Assembly (NCBI GenBank): GCA_031367345.1
Contig: JANLPR010000105.1
Location: forward strand, 1-21,604
Length of the DNA stretch: 21,604 bases
Source of the DNA: JADKIH01 sp031367345
GTDB lineage: Bacteria; Bacteroidota; Bacteroidia; AKYH767-A; 2013-40CM-41-45
Direction of reading: 5' to 3'
The position numbers and the translations under genes are program-made. Positions 15,195 to 21,604 of this stretch are shown here, piece after piece. The stretch's first letter is position 1; each line of letters opens with the position of its first letter. The notes under the pieces were generated by a model. That model searched no databases. It was not told where the DNA came from and worked only from the letters and a program-made list of their open reading frames with translations.

Positions 15195-15562
15195 CTTCCT
15201 GTTCCTTAAATCGAAGGCAAATATAGAAAAATAATCTCGCCAATCCAGCGATTTTTGAAAAAATAATGACTTCTAAGTGCTCATGCTTGTATTTTAGCCA
15301 TTTTTTAAAGCCGAATCTTCGTTTTTGGATTGATTACTAAGCCTATTGGATGACCATTTCATTATTCTCTCCTCGTTTTTTCACTTATTAGCCTACTGAA
15401 AAAGGTTCTACCGAGCTAAAATTAATGTATGCCAAAGTGGACTTTTTTCAATATGAAAGCTCGAAATTTATTTCACTTTTCGAGAACATTTTTTCTCGTT
15501 TGCTACTAATTTTACATTGTAAATTTTATTTTTAAATACAAACTATTTTAAAACTCAGAAAC
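15195..15562. other. Divergent intergenic region between rimP and the DUF6799-like gene
   Basis: No gene is visible here on either strand, and no tRNA-like cloverleaf. The rimP-proximal end holds the promoter candidate of rimP. The part near 15563 is A/T-rich and contains inverted repeats: CTCGAAA (15460-15466) with TTTCGAG (15478-15484), CGAGAA (15481-15486) with TTCTCG (15493-15498), and the palindrome TTTACATTGTAAA (15511-15523). These could be regulatory sites for the downstream gene. Confidence 0.4.
15218..15243 (-). promoter_or_regulatory. Candidate promoter of the rimP-nusA-infB operon
   Basis: On the minus strand TATATTTG (15225-15218) is a perfect TAnnTTTG element. A TTG at 15243-15241 lies 15 bases upstream, which is shorter than the usual spacing of about 17-23. 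Transcription would start near 15213, giving a leader of about 55 bases that contains the terminator-like hairpin. Confidence 0.5.
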
Positions 15563-15901
15563 ATGAAAAAGGTAATTGGTATTATTGTCGCTGTATTTTT
15601 ATTGACAGCAAATTTTTCATTAGCTCAAACAGACAAAAAGGTTGTCGCCAAACCGGCTATGGAAAATAAAATGGCAACGCATTGTTACGCCATGAAAGAG
15701 GGTGCAATGGTGCATTGTATGGGTTCTAAAGGTGAACCAATGACTAAAGACGCTTCATTGAAAAATGGTGCTACCGTTTCTACAAAAGGTGAAGTGACCA
15801 CTAAAGAGGGACAAAAAACAAAACTTATGGATGGTCAATGTGTTTCGATGGACGGAACAATTGGTGATTATGATAAGATGCATCCTTCAATGAAGAAGTG
15901 A
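15563..15901 (+). CDS. Small exported protein, DUF6799-like
   Basis: The 112-residue product starts at ATG 15563 with a signal peptide (MKKVIGIIVAVFLLTANFSLA, cut before Gln 22), so the mature protein of about 91 residues is expected in the periplasm or outside. The mature part has short repeats of the type xxxKNGATVSTKGEVTTKEGQKTKLMDGQCVSMDG, which match the pattern of small Bacteroidota proteins called DUF6799; I make this match from memory. The N-terminal half of the mature part is unusually rich in Met, His and Cys: H40-C41, M44, M49, H51-C52-M53, M60, and later C93, M96. This suggests, but does not prove, metal binding or redox chemistry. The gene stands alone between a 400-base upstream region with inverted repeats and its own strong terminator. 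Confidence 0.75.
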   Translation: MKKVIGIIVAVFLLTANFSLAQTDKKVVAKPAMENKMATHCYAMKEGAMVHCMGSKGEPMTKDASLKNGATVSTKGEVTTKEGQKTKLMDGQCVSMDGTIGDYDKMHPSMKK

Positions 15902-15917
15902 ATTGAGAACTCTTTCT

Positions 15918-15946
15918 AAAACCATCGGCCAACCGATGGTTTTTTT
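15918..15946 (+). terminator. Intrinsic terminator of the DUF6799-like gene
   Basis: ACCATCGG (15921-15928) and CCGATGGT (15933-15940) form a perfect eight-pair stem with a CCAA loop, extended by A-T pairs and followed by a T-run. It lies 17 bases after the stop codon. Confidence 0.92.
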
Positions 15947-16022
15947 ATTGAATTAATGCTAGCTGTTTGTAAATTAGAATAAATTCAATTTCATATTGGA
16001 CCTAATTTCTTTTCTTCGTCAA

Positions 16023-17204
16023 ATGATTGAATCATCGAAATGGAATTTTCACAAAGGCTTAACTTTTCTTTTCTTTTTATTTATAGTCCTTGCTATTGGT
16101 GTCGCTATTCAAAAGTATTTTCAAAGCGGAACTTCTTTCTGGGGAAATGAACAAACGCATTATAATAATTTTATCATTTTTAAAAATTCCTTTGGCCACC
16201 TTTTTCACCATCAAAACCTATACGATTTATACGAAAAAGAATACGGCGATTTTTACAAATATAGTCCTACGTTTGCTTTTTTAATGGCACCTTTCTACCT
16301 CTTACCCAATTTCGCAGGATTACTTTTATGGAATTTTTTAAATTGTGTTTTAATTTTTTGGGGAATAAAAAAACTCCCGCAGATTTCCGATAAAACGAAG
16401 TTTCTCATTTTGGCATTTTCTATAATTGAATTGATCACTTCCATTCAAAACCAACAAAGCAATGCACTCATTGCCGGCTTACTCTTACTTGCTTTTTCAA
16501 TGATGGAAAAACAAAAAACTATCGTGCCTACTTTACTTATTATGCTCTGCTTTTTTACTAAACTTACAGGGATCTTGGCAACAGTATTTTTTTTATTCTA
16601 CGAAAAAAAATGGAAGCTGATCGCCTGGTCGACAATTTGGATGCTTGTTCTCGCCGCTCTGCCATTACTTATTATCTCAAAACAAGAGTTCGTATTTCAG
16701 TACCAAAGTTGGATTAATTTGTTGGTGAACGACCATGTTCAATCGGCAGGTGTTTCGATTTATGGACTACTGCAAATTTTTTCTTCAAACGCTATTCCTA
16801 AAAATACCATTTTGATAATTGGAATTATTTTATTTCTCGTTCCACTTCTTAAAATAAAATACTTTTCACAATTCAATTTTCGATTAAACTACTTTTGCTC
16901 TCTCTTAATTTGGATTGTTATCTTCAATCATAAAGCGGAATCGTCCAGTTACATTCTTGCATTTGTTGCCTGTGCTATTTGGTATTTTACCAATGAAAAA
17001 ACGCGTCTGAACACTCTGCTTTTTGTATTCTGCTTCTTGTTTATTTCGCTTTCTCCAACTGATCTATTTCCAAAAATGATACGAAATGATTTTATCGTTC
17101 CGTATCACTTAAAAGCTTTACCTGCTGTTTTAGTTTGGATTACTATCACTTTTCGTTTGCTAATAGATAAAAACGAAAAAACCATTTCTATAAAATCAGT
17201 CTAA
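16023..17204 (+). CDS. GT87-like (DUF2029) integral membrane glycosyltransferase
   Basis: From ATG 16023 the product is 393 residues; a TTG at 15996 would add nine residues (MDLISFLRQ). I prefer the ATG, but neither start has a ribosome binding site. The protein is a multispanning membrane protein with about nine to ten hydrophobic segments. Features of the GT87/DUF2029 family (GT-C fold, polyprenyl-phosphate-sugar-dependent mannosyltransferases) are an early periplasmic loop with acidic residues (YEKEYGDFYKYSPTFAFLMAPFYLLP), IQNQQSNALIAGLLLL, FFTKLTGI, and FQYQSWINLL. Expected role: transfer of a sugar from a lipid-linked donor on the outer face of the inner membrane. Acceptor and sugar are unknown. 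It follows the terminator of the previous gene by 76 bases and converges on metG with a 14-base gap and no visible terminator. Confidence 0.75.
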   Translation: MIESSKWNFHKGLTFLFFLFIVLAIGVAIQKYFQSGTSFWGNEQTHYNNFIIFKNSFGHLFHHQNLYDLYEKEYGDFYKYSPTFAFLMAPFYLLPNFAGLLLWNFLNCVLIFWGIKKLPQISDKTKFLILAFSIIELITSIQNQQSNALIAGLLLLAFSMMEKQKTIVPTLLIMLCFFTKLTGILATVFFLFYEKKWKLIAWSTIWMLVLAALPLLIISKQEFVFQYQSWINLLVNDHVQSAGVSIYGLLQIFSSNAIPKNTILIIGIILFLVPLLKIKYFSQFNFRLNYFCSLLIWIVIFNHKAESSSYILAFVACAIWYFTNEKTRLNTLLFVFCFLFISLSPTDLFPKMIRNDFIVPYHLKALPAVLVWITITFRLLIDKNEKTISIKSV

Positions 17205-17218
17205 TCTTGAAGTTGAAA

Positions 17219-19261
17219 TTACTTCACGCCGCCACCGTTTTCCATTGGCTTAATAGGAGCTACAAAACTCAGTTCGCCAGTTGCATTTTCTGCCATTAAG
17301 ATCATTCCTTGCGATTCTATGCCTTTTATTTTTCTCGGCTCTAGATTTACTAAAATAACTACTTGCTGTCCTATTATTTTTGCCGGATCGTAATGCGCCG
17401 CTATTCCACTCACAACAGTTCGCTGATCGATTCCGGTATCTATTTTTAATTTCAATAGCTTATCGGTTTTTGGTACTCGCTCTGCTTCTACAATCGTTCC
17501 AACGCGAATGTCCATCTTCTGAAAATCGTCGAATGATGTTGACGATTTAGCGGCTTCAATTGCTGGCTTAACAGCGTTCGCTATTTTACTTGCGTTTAAT
17601 TTCTCTATCTGCTTTTCGATTTCTTCGTCTTCAATTTTATCGAATAACAATCCAACTGTTCCGATTTGATGCCCTACCTCAAATAATTTTTTACCGTGAA
17701 AACCCTCCCACTTTGTTGCTTTCAAATTCAACATCGTCATCAATTTTTCTGATGTAAATGGTAGAAATGGTTGCATAATATTCGCAAGCGCTCCAACTAT
17801 CTCCAATGAAACAGCAAGTATTGTTTCTACGCGTTGTGGATCTGTTCCTTGAATTTTCCACGGCTCACTCTCTGCTAAATATTTGTTTCCAACTCGAGCA
17901 AGATTCATAATTTCAAATAATGCATCTCTAAATCGATAAGCCAAAACATTCTCTTTTACTTTGTTCGGAATATTTTTTATTTCATCTAAACAAGCAATGT
18001 CTTCCGCCTTGAGATCGTTCATGGCCGGAACTTTTCCTTCGTAATATTTTTGTGTTAATACCAAGGTACGATTCACAAAATTGCCAAGAATGGCTACTAG
18101 CTCGTTGTTATTTCTCGCTTGAAAATCTTTCCATGTAAAATCATTGTCTTTATTCTCCGGTGCAGTTGCACAAAGTACATACCGAAGTACGTCTTGTTTT
18201 CCGGGAAATTCCTCAAGGTATTCATGTAGCCAAACGGCCCAGTTTCTCGAAGTAGAAATTTTATCGCCTTCTAAATTTAAAAATTCGTTGGATGGAACAT
18301 TCTCCGGCAAAATAAAATCTCCATGTGCTTTTAACATAGCAGGGAAAATAATGCAATGAAAAACAATATTGTCTTTCCCTATGAAATGCAACAACCTCGA
18401 GTCTTCGCTCTGCCAATATTTTTTCCAGCCGTCTTTATCGTTACGTTGTTCAAATAATGCTTTCGTCGCCGAGATGTAACCAATGGGTGCGTCGAACCAT
18501 ACATACAATACTTTTCCTTTGGCCGATTCCAATGGTACCGGTACTCCCCAGTCTAAATCGCGCGTTACAGCTCTTGGTTGTAAGCCTTGATCTAACCACG
18601 ATTTACATTGCCCGAAAACATTGTTCTTCCAATCTTTTTCATGCGAACGAATCCATTTATCTAACCACTCTTCTTGCATTTTGTCGAGTGGCAAATACCA
18701 ATGCGATGTTTTTCTTTTTACTGGAGCTTTACCACTCAGTTGCGAATGAGGATTTATTAAATCTTCCGGCGTCAAACTCTTTCCGCATTTTTCACACTGA
18801 TCGCCATAGGCATTCGGATTGCTGCAATTCGGACAAGTTCCTGTTATGTATCGGTCGGCTAAAAAGATGCCGGCTTCTTCATCAAAATATTGTTCGCTTT
18901 CTTTTTCTGTAAAAATATTTTTATCATACAGCACTTTGAAAAAATCGGATGCTGTATCGTAATGAATTTTTTCGGATGTTCTATGATAGATGTCGAACGA
19001 GATTCCTATATCTGAAAAACTTTTTTTAATGATCGAATGATATTTATCTACCACTTGCTGAGGTGTAATGCCTTCTTTCCTTGCTCGCAGCGTAATTGGC
19101 ACTCCGTGTTCGTCTGATCCGCAGATGTAAAGCACATCTTCGTTCATCATTCTTAAAAAACGTACATAAATATCTGATGGCAAATAAGCACCTGCCAAAT
19201 GGCCAATGTGCACAGGACCATTAGCATAAGGTAAAGCAGCGGTTACGAGAGTTGGTTTCAT
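17219..19261 (-). CDS. metG: Methionyl-tRNA synthetase with C-terminal tRNA-binding domain
   Basis: MetRS charges tRNA-Met with methionine in the cytoplasm. The 680-residue product shows the class I HIGH motif at 18-21, in PYANGPVHIGHLAGAYLPSD; a zinc knuckle with C143, C146, C156 and C159; and the second signature as KISTS at 334-338. KISTS replaces the usual KMSKS, a substitution I know from other Bacteroidota MetRS. The anticodon-binding helical domain spans about 400-550 (NFVNRTLVLTQKYYEG...). An EMAPII-like tRNA-binding domain spans about 570-680 (FDDFQKMDIRVGTIVEAERVP, VVSGIAAHY, VNLEPRKIKGIESQGMIL) and is a dimerisation and tRNA-binding module. The start at ATG 19261 gives the conserved MKPTLVTAALPYANG. 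A possible -7 element (TATCTTTG, minus strand, 19355-19348) would give a leader of about 80 bases. Confidence 0.97.
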   Translation of the reverse strand: MKPTLVTAALPYANGPVHIGHLAGAYLPSDIYVRFLRMMNEDVLYICGSDEHGVPITLRARKEGITPQQVVDKYHSIIKKSFSDIGISFDIYHRTSEKIHYDTASDFFKVLYDKNIFTEKESEQYFDEEAGIFLADRYITGTCPNCSNPNAYGDQCEKCGKSLTPEDLINPHSQLSGKAPVKRKTSHWYLPLDKMQEEWLDKWIRSHEKDWKNNVFGQCKSWLDQGLQPRAVTRDLDWGVPVPLESAKGKVLYVWFDAPIGYISATKALFEQRNDKDGWKKYWQSEDSRLLHFIGKDNIVFHCIIFPAMLKAHGDFILPENVPSNEFLNLEGDKISTSRNWAVWLHEYLEEFPGKQDVLRYVLCATAPENKDNDFTWKDFQARNNNELVAILGNFVNRTLVLTQKYYEGKVPAMNDLKAEDIACLDEIKNIPNKVKENVLAYRFRDALFEIMNLARVGNKYLAESEPWKIQGTDPQRVETILAVSLEIVGALANIMQPFLPFTSEKLMTMLNLKATKWEGFHGKKLFEVGHQIGTVGLLFDKIEDEEIEKQIEKLNASKIANAVKPAIEAAKSSTSFDDFQKMDIRVGTIVEAERVPKTDKLLKLKIDTGIDQRTVVSGIAAHYDPAKIIGQQVVILVNLEPRKIKGIESQGMILMAENATGELSFVAPIKPMENGGGVK

Positions 19262-19336
19262 AATTATATGCGGGATTGTTCAAAATAGATGTTCATTACT
19301 CATCATAGATGAAACGATATTCCCTAAACTTTAAAG

Positions 19337-19344
19337 TAATTTTG
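19337..19344 (+). promoter_or_regulatory. Candidate -7 element for the ldcA-yraN pair
   Basis: TAATTTTG fits TAnnTTTG and lies 16 bases before the ATG at 19361. On the opposite strand TATCTTTG (19355-19348) also fits and could serve metG, so the two divergent promoters would overlap. No clear -33 TTG is seen for either. Confidence 0.35.
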
Positions 19345-19360
19345 ACGCAAAGATATAAAT

Positions 19361-20278
19361 ATGATCCGACCACCCTATCTGAAAGCCGGAGATACTGTTG
19401 CCATAGTTTCTACTGCTCGAAAAGTATCCAAATTTGAAATAAAGCCTGCCATCGATTTACTTAAAAGCTGGGGCTTGGAAGTGCAAACCGGTAAAAATCT
19501 TTTTAAAGATCAAAATCAATTTGCCGGCTCTGATGAGGAACGAGCGGGCGACCTTCAACGTGCTATCAATAATAAAAATGTACATGCCATTCTTTTTGCC
19601 CGTGGTGGTTATGGTACGGTACGAATTATTGATGCGATAGAATGGAAAAAATTTGTGAAGCAGCCTAAATGGATGATCGGTTATAGTGATATCACAGTAA
19701 TCCACTCGCACATTCATAAAAATTGCGATGTGCAAACCTTGCATGCTCCTATGTCGCTTAACATTCCAAAGTTAAGCGCACCGTGTCTTCAGGTTTTAAA
19801 AGAAACACTCTTCGGAAAACATCTTCGCTACTCTTCATCGAAGCAATTGCCGCAATTAGAAAAACTTAATCGAAAAGGAAAAGCGAAAGGTCAATTAGTA
19901 GGAGGGAACCTATCACTTATCTATAGCCTTGCAGGAACGCCTTCCGACATTGATACAAAAGGGAAAATACTTTTTCTTGAAGATCTCGATGAGTATTTAT
20001 ACCACATCGACCGGATGATGATGAATTTAAAACGGACCGGTAAATTGAGTGAGTTGGCAGGATTAATAGTTGGAGGCATGACGGAAATGAAAGATAATCC
20101 AATCCCGTTCGGAAAAACTGCGGAAGAAATAATTCACGATACTGTAAAAGAATATAACTATCCGGTTGTTTATGGTTTTCCTGCCGGACATATTCCAAAT
20201 AACTACCCGTTAGTTTTTGGACGTGAAGCCACTTTGAATGTAACTGATAAAATGGAGCTGAGTTTTTCGAATGATTAA
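19361..20278 (+). CDS. ldcA: LD-carboxypeptidase, S66 family (muramoyltetrapeptide carboxypeptidase)
   Basis: Enzymes of this family remove the terminal D-alanine from the tetrapeptide of peptidoglycan fragments during cell-wall recycling. The 305-residue length is typical. The N-terminal motif RPPYLKAGDTVAIVSTAR is characteristic, and the Ser-His-Glu triad is visible: nucleophile Ser109 in GYSD, Glu207 in FLED, and His277 in GFPAGH. The segment ILFARGGYGTVRIID (77-91) is the conserved substrate-binding turn. I see no signal peptide, so a cytoplasmic location fits the recycling role. Its stop overlaps the yraN start by eight bases, so the two are co-transcribed and probably translationally coupled. 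The family is secure; the exact substrate is inferred. Confidence 0.92.
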   Translation: MIRPPYLKAGDTVAIVSTARKVSKFEIKPAIDLLKSWGLEVQTGKNLFKDQNQFAGSDEERAGDLQRAINNKNVHAILFARGGYGTVRIIDAIEWKKFVKQPKWMIGYSDITVIHSHIHKNCDVQTLHAPMSLNIPKLSAPCLQVLKETLFGKHLRYSSSKQLPQLEKLNRKGKAKGQLVGGNLSLIYSLAGTPSDIDTKGKILFLEDLDEYLYHIDRMMMNLKRTGKLSELAGLIVGGMTEMKDNPIPFGKTAEEIIHDTVKEYNYPVVYGFPAGHIPNNYPLVFGREATLNVTDKMELSFSND

Positions 20279-20636
20279 AGCTAGTGAACTTGGTAAACTT
20301 GGTGAAAAAATAGCTGCGGAAGAATTGGCTTTTAATGGTTATCGCATTCTTACCAAAAACTTTTTCTATAACCGAAATGAAGTTGATATTATCTGCGAAC
20401 ACGATGGTAAAATTGTTTTTGTAGAAGTGAAAACTCGGATGAGTGCTTACCTGAGCGATGCTTCTTTACTTGTTCCTATAAGTAAACAAAAGCAAATTAT
20501 TAAAGTGGCCGATTATTTTTTAAAAGAATTTCATCCGGAAAAGGAAGCTCGTTTCGATATCGTTATTGTGGTGACCAATTCTCAGTACACCAAAATCGAA
20601 CACATTGTCGATGCTTTTTATCCGATGGGTGGTTAA
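20271..20636 (+). CDS. YraN family protein (UPF0102), endonuclease-like fold
   Basis: The 121-residue product matches the UPF0102/YraN family. It has the N-terminal GKLGEKIAAEELAFNGYRILTKNF, then the nuclease-like core NEVDIICEHDGKIVFVEVKTR (about 35-55). That core has the E-x-D...E-V-K arrangement of the PD-(D/E)XK / Holliday-junction resolvase-like fold, followed by SKQKQIIKVADYFL and RFDIVIV. The role of the family is not well established; nucleic-acid processing is inferred from the fold. It starts at ATG 20271, inside the last codons of the ldcA-like gene (ATG overlapping its TAA). No terminator with a clear U-run is visible downstream. Confidence 0.9.
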   Translation: MIKASELGKLGEKIAAEELAFNGYRILTKNFFYNRNEVDIICEHDGKIVFVEVKTRMSAYLSDASLLVPISKQKQIIKVADYFLKEFHPEKEARFDIVIVVTNSQYTKIEHIVDAFYPMGG

Positions 20637-20860
20637 GTTTGAGATCGTCTTTTGTTCATTATCAAAAGAAGAATTTAAGTCGTTAGCCATATTTGACATA
20701 AGTTCAATAGCCTCTCGAATTTAATTTTTTAAAGGCAATCCCGCAAAATTGTATTCACTCAGTTTTCCCATTTATATAATCGATACCGTTTTATGATTAT
20801 TTATAGCTTCTTTATTCTTCAAAATGATAGTATAAATGAGGGAGTTACGCCAAAAAAAGT

Positions 20861-20868
20861 TATCTTTG
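20861..20868 (+). promoter_or_regulatory. Bacteroidota-type -7 element directly before the ATG at 20873
   Basis: TATCTTTG fits TAnnTTTG perfectly and ends four bases before the ATG, the same spacing as at 7738-7745. A -33 TTG at normal distance is not obvious. The mRNA is expected to be leaderless or nearly so. Confidence 0.55.
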
Positions 20869-20872
20869 CGCC

Positions 20873-21604
20873 ATGAAAAAATCAGGCAGAGCGGGCGGAG
20901 GAAGACCGGGCTCATCAGCAAAAAAAGGAAAAAAAAGCACATCATCGAGTAGAGGTAGTGGAAGAAGTACAGGAAAACGCACATCTTCATCATCAAGAAG
21001 TTCTAGTCCACGCTTTAAAAGAGATGGCGAAAGCGCACCTCGTGGTCGTTCAACTTCATTCAATTCAACATCAAGAGACGATAGATCTTCCGATCGCCCG
21101 TCTCGTTCATATGATACTGATCGGCCAAAACGCTCTTTTAGCAGCGAAGGCGACGACCGACCAAAACGTCCTTACAACCGTGAAGGTAGTGGAGATGACC
21201 GACCGAAACGTCCTTACAACCGTGAAGGTAGTGGAGACGACAGACCAAAACGTCCTTACAACCGTGAAGGTGGAAGTGATCGACCAACACGTCCTTACAA
21301 CCGTGAAGGAAGTGGAGACGACCGACCAAAACGTCCTTACAATCGTGAAGGTGGAAGTGATCGACCAACACGTCCTTACAACCGTGAGGGAAGTGGAGAC
21401 GACAGACCAAAACGTCCTTACAATCGTGAGGGAAGTGGAGATGACAGACCAAAACGTCCGTACAATCGTGAAGGTGGTGGAGACGACAGACCAAAACGTC
21501 CGTACAATCGTGAGGGAAGTCGAGATCAAAGAACAAAACGTACCAACAATCATGAAGGTGGAGGAGACGAAAGACAAATACCTACCAACAGTGGAGAAGG
21601 AGGA
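20873..21604 (+). CDS. Repeat-rich basic protein, N-terminal 244 residues; probably an RsuA-type pseudouridine synthase (runs off the right edge)
   Basis: The frame is open from ATG 20873 to the window edge (244 codons, no stop). The visible part is entirely low complexity. Residues 1-82 are rich in Ser, Arg, Gly and Lys (MKKSGRAGGGRPGSSAKKGKK...). From residue 95 a 14-residue unit, DRPKRPYNREGSGD, repeats nine times, with two more degenerate copies at the edge. No catalytic domain is seen. In Bacteroidota, ribosomal large-subunit pseudouridine synthases of the RsuA/RluB type often carry exactly this kind of long, disordered, Arg-rich N-terminal extension before an S4 domain, so that is my best guess. 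A DEAD-box helicase or RNA methyltransferase with a similar extension is possible. RNA binding is likely from the mixed-charge RG-like composition. Function remains an inference until the C-terminal part is read. Confidence 0.6.
   Translation, partial: MKKSGRAGGGRPGSSAKKGKKSTSSSRGSGRSTGKRTSSSSRSSSPRFKRDGESAPRGRSTSFNSTSRDDRSSDRPSRSYDTDRPKRSFSSEGDDRPKRPYNREGSGDDRPKRPYNREGSGDDRPKRPYNREGGSDRPTRPYNREGSGDDRPKRPYNREGGSDRPTRPYNREGSGDDRPKRPYNREGSGDDRPKRPYNREGGGDDRPKRPYNREGSRDQRTKRTNNHEGGGDERQIPTNSGEGG
21155..21604 (+). repeat. In-frame tandem array of 42/39-base units
   Basis: Units begin at 21155, 21197, 21239, 21278, 21320, 21359, 21401, 21443 and 21485, with degenerate copies at 21527 and 21569. 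Most are 42 bases; the third and fifth are 39, encoding DRPKRPYNREGGS. Units 3-4 and 5-6 form an 81-base higher-order repeat, each pair being DRPKRPYNREGGS then DRPTRPYNREGSGD. The array continues to the window edge. Confidence 0.9.

Noticed and set aside
20649..20668. Hairpin CTTTTG/CAAAAG downstream of yraN as a terminator
   Set aside because: Only a six-pair A/T-rich stem with no U-run on either strand.
21107..21577. Long minus-strand open frames (156 and 132 codons) with regular repeats such as VRTFWSVVSTS
   Set aside because: They are antisense images of the plus-strand repeat array, have no start context or domain, and the plus frame has a promoter and a sensible start.
21155..21604. 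CRISPR-like array of direct repeats
   Set aside because: The repeats are contiguous, with no unique spacers, and all units stay in one reading frame encoding a 14- or 13-residue unit.

Overview
The window looks like chromosomal DNA of a Bacteroidota bacterium, with a low GC content as judged by eye. Four things point there: Bacteroidota-type promoter cores (TAnnTTTG) directly upstream of genes, a near absence of Shine-Dalgarno sequences, secreted proteins ending in a type IX secretion (T9SS) sorting domain, and a Bacteroidota-style methionyl-tRNA synthetase with a KISTS signature. It is mostly a housekeeping region. I see no tRNA, rRNA, CRISPR array, insertion sequence or phage gene.

Layout, left to right. 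(1) 1-2060, minus: the N-terminal 686 residues of a large exported PKD-domain protein that runs off the left edge. (2) 2508-3884, minus: radA. (3) 3969-7506, minus: a tight run of five envelope genes in the order DUF502 membrane protein, KirBac-type potassium channel, flippase-like LPG-synthase-TM protein, rfaE2 (ADP-heptose synthesis) and a small lipoprotein, closed by an intrinsic terminator. (4) 7750-9400, plus: a YjbR-like protein with a lysine-rich tail, then a secreted beta-propeller protein with a T9SS signal. (5) 9413-9760, minus: the decayed 3' end of another T9SS cargo gene. (6) 9761-10177, minus: an exported SPOR-domain protein. (7) 10310-15159, minus: the conserved rimP-nusA-infB operon, ending in a strong terminator and carrying a second terminator-like hairpin in its leader. 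(8) 15563-15901, plus: a small exported DUF6799-like protein with its own terminator. (9) 16023-17204, plus: a GT87-like membrane glycosyltransferase, converging on metG (17219-19261, minus). (10) 19361-20636, plus: overlapping ldcA-like and yraN genes. (11) 20873-21604, plus: the repeat-rich N-terminus of a protein that runs off the right edge, probably an RsuA-type pseudouridine synthase.

Functionally, the envelope genes (LPS heptose synthesis, flippase-like protein, ion channel, SPOR protein, LD-carboxypeptidase, T9SS cargo) sit among core information-processing genes (radA, rimP-nusA-infB, metG). I found no convincing new multi-gene system. The points most worth a second look are the terminator-like hairpin in the rimP leader, promoters so close to ATG that the mRNAs should be leaderless, the T9SS pseudogene, the 14-residue repeat array at the right edge, and the composition of the five-gene envelope operon.
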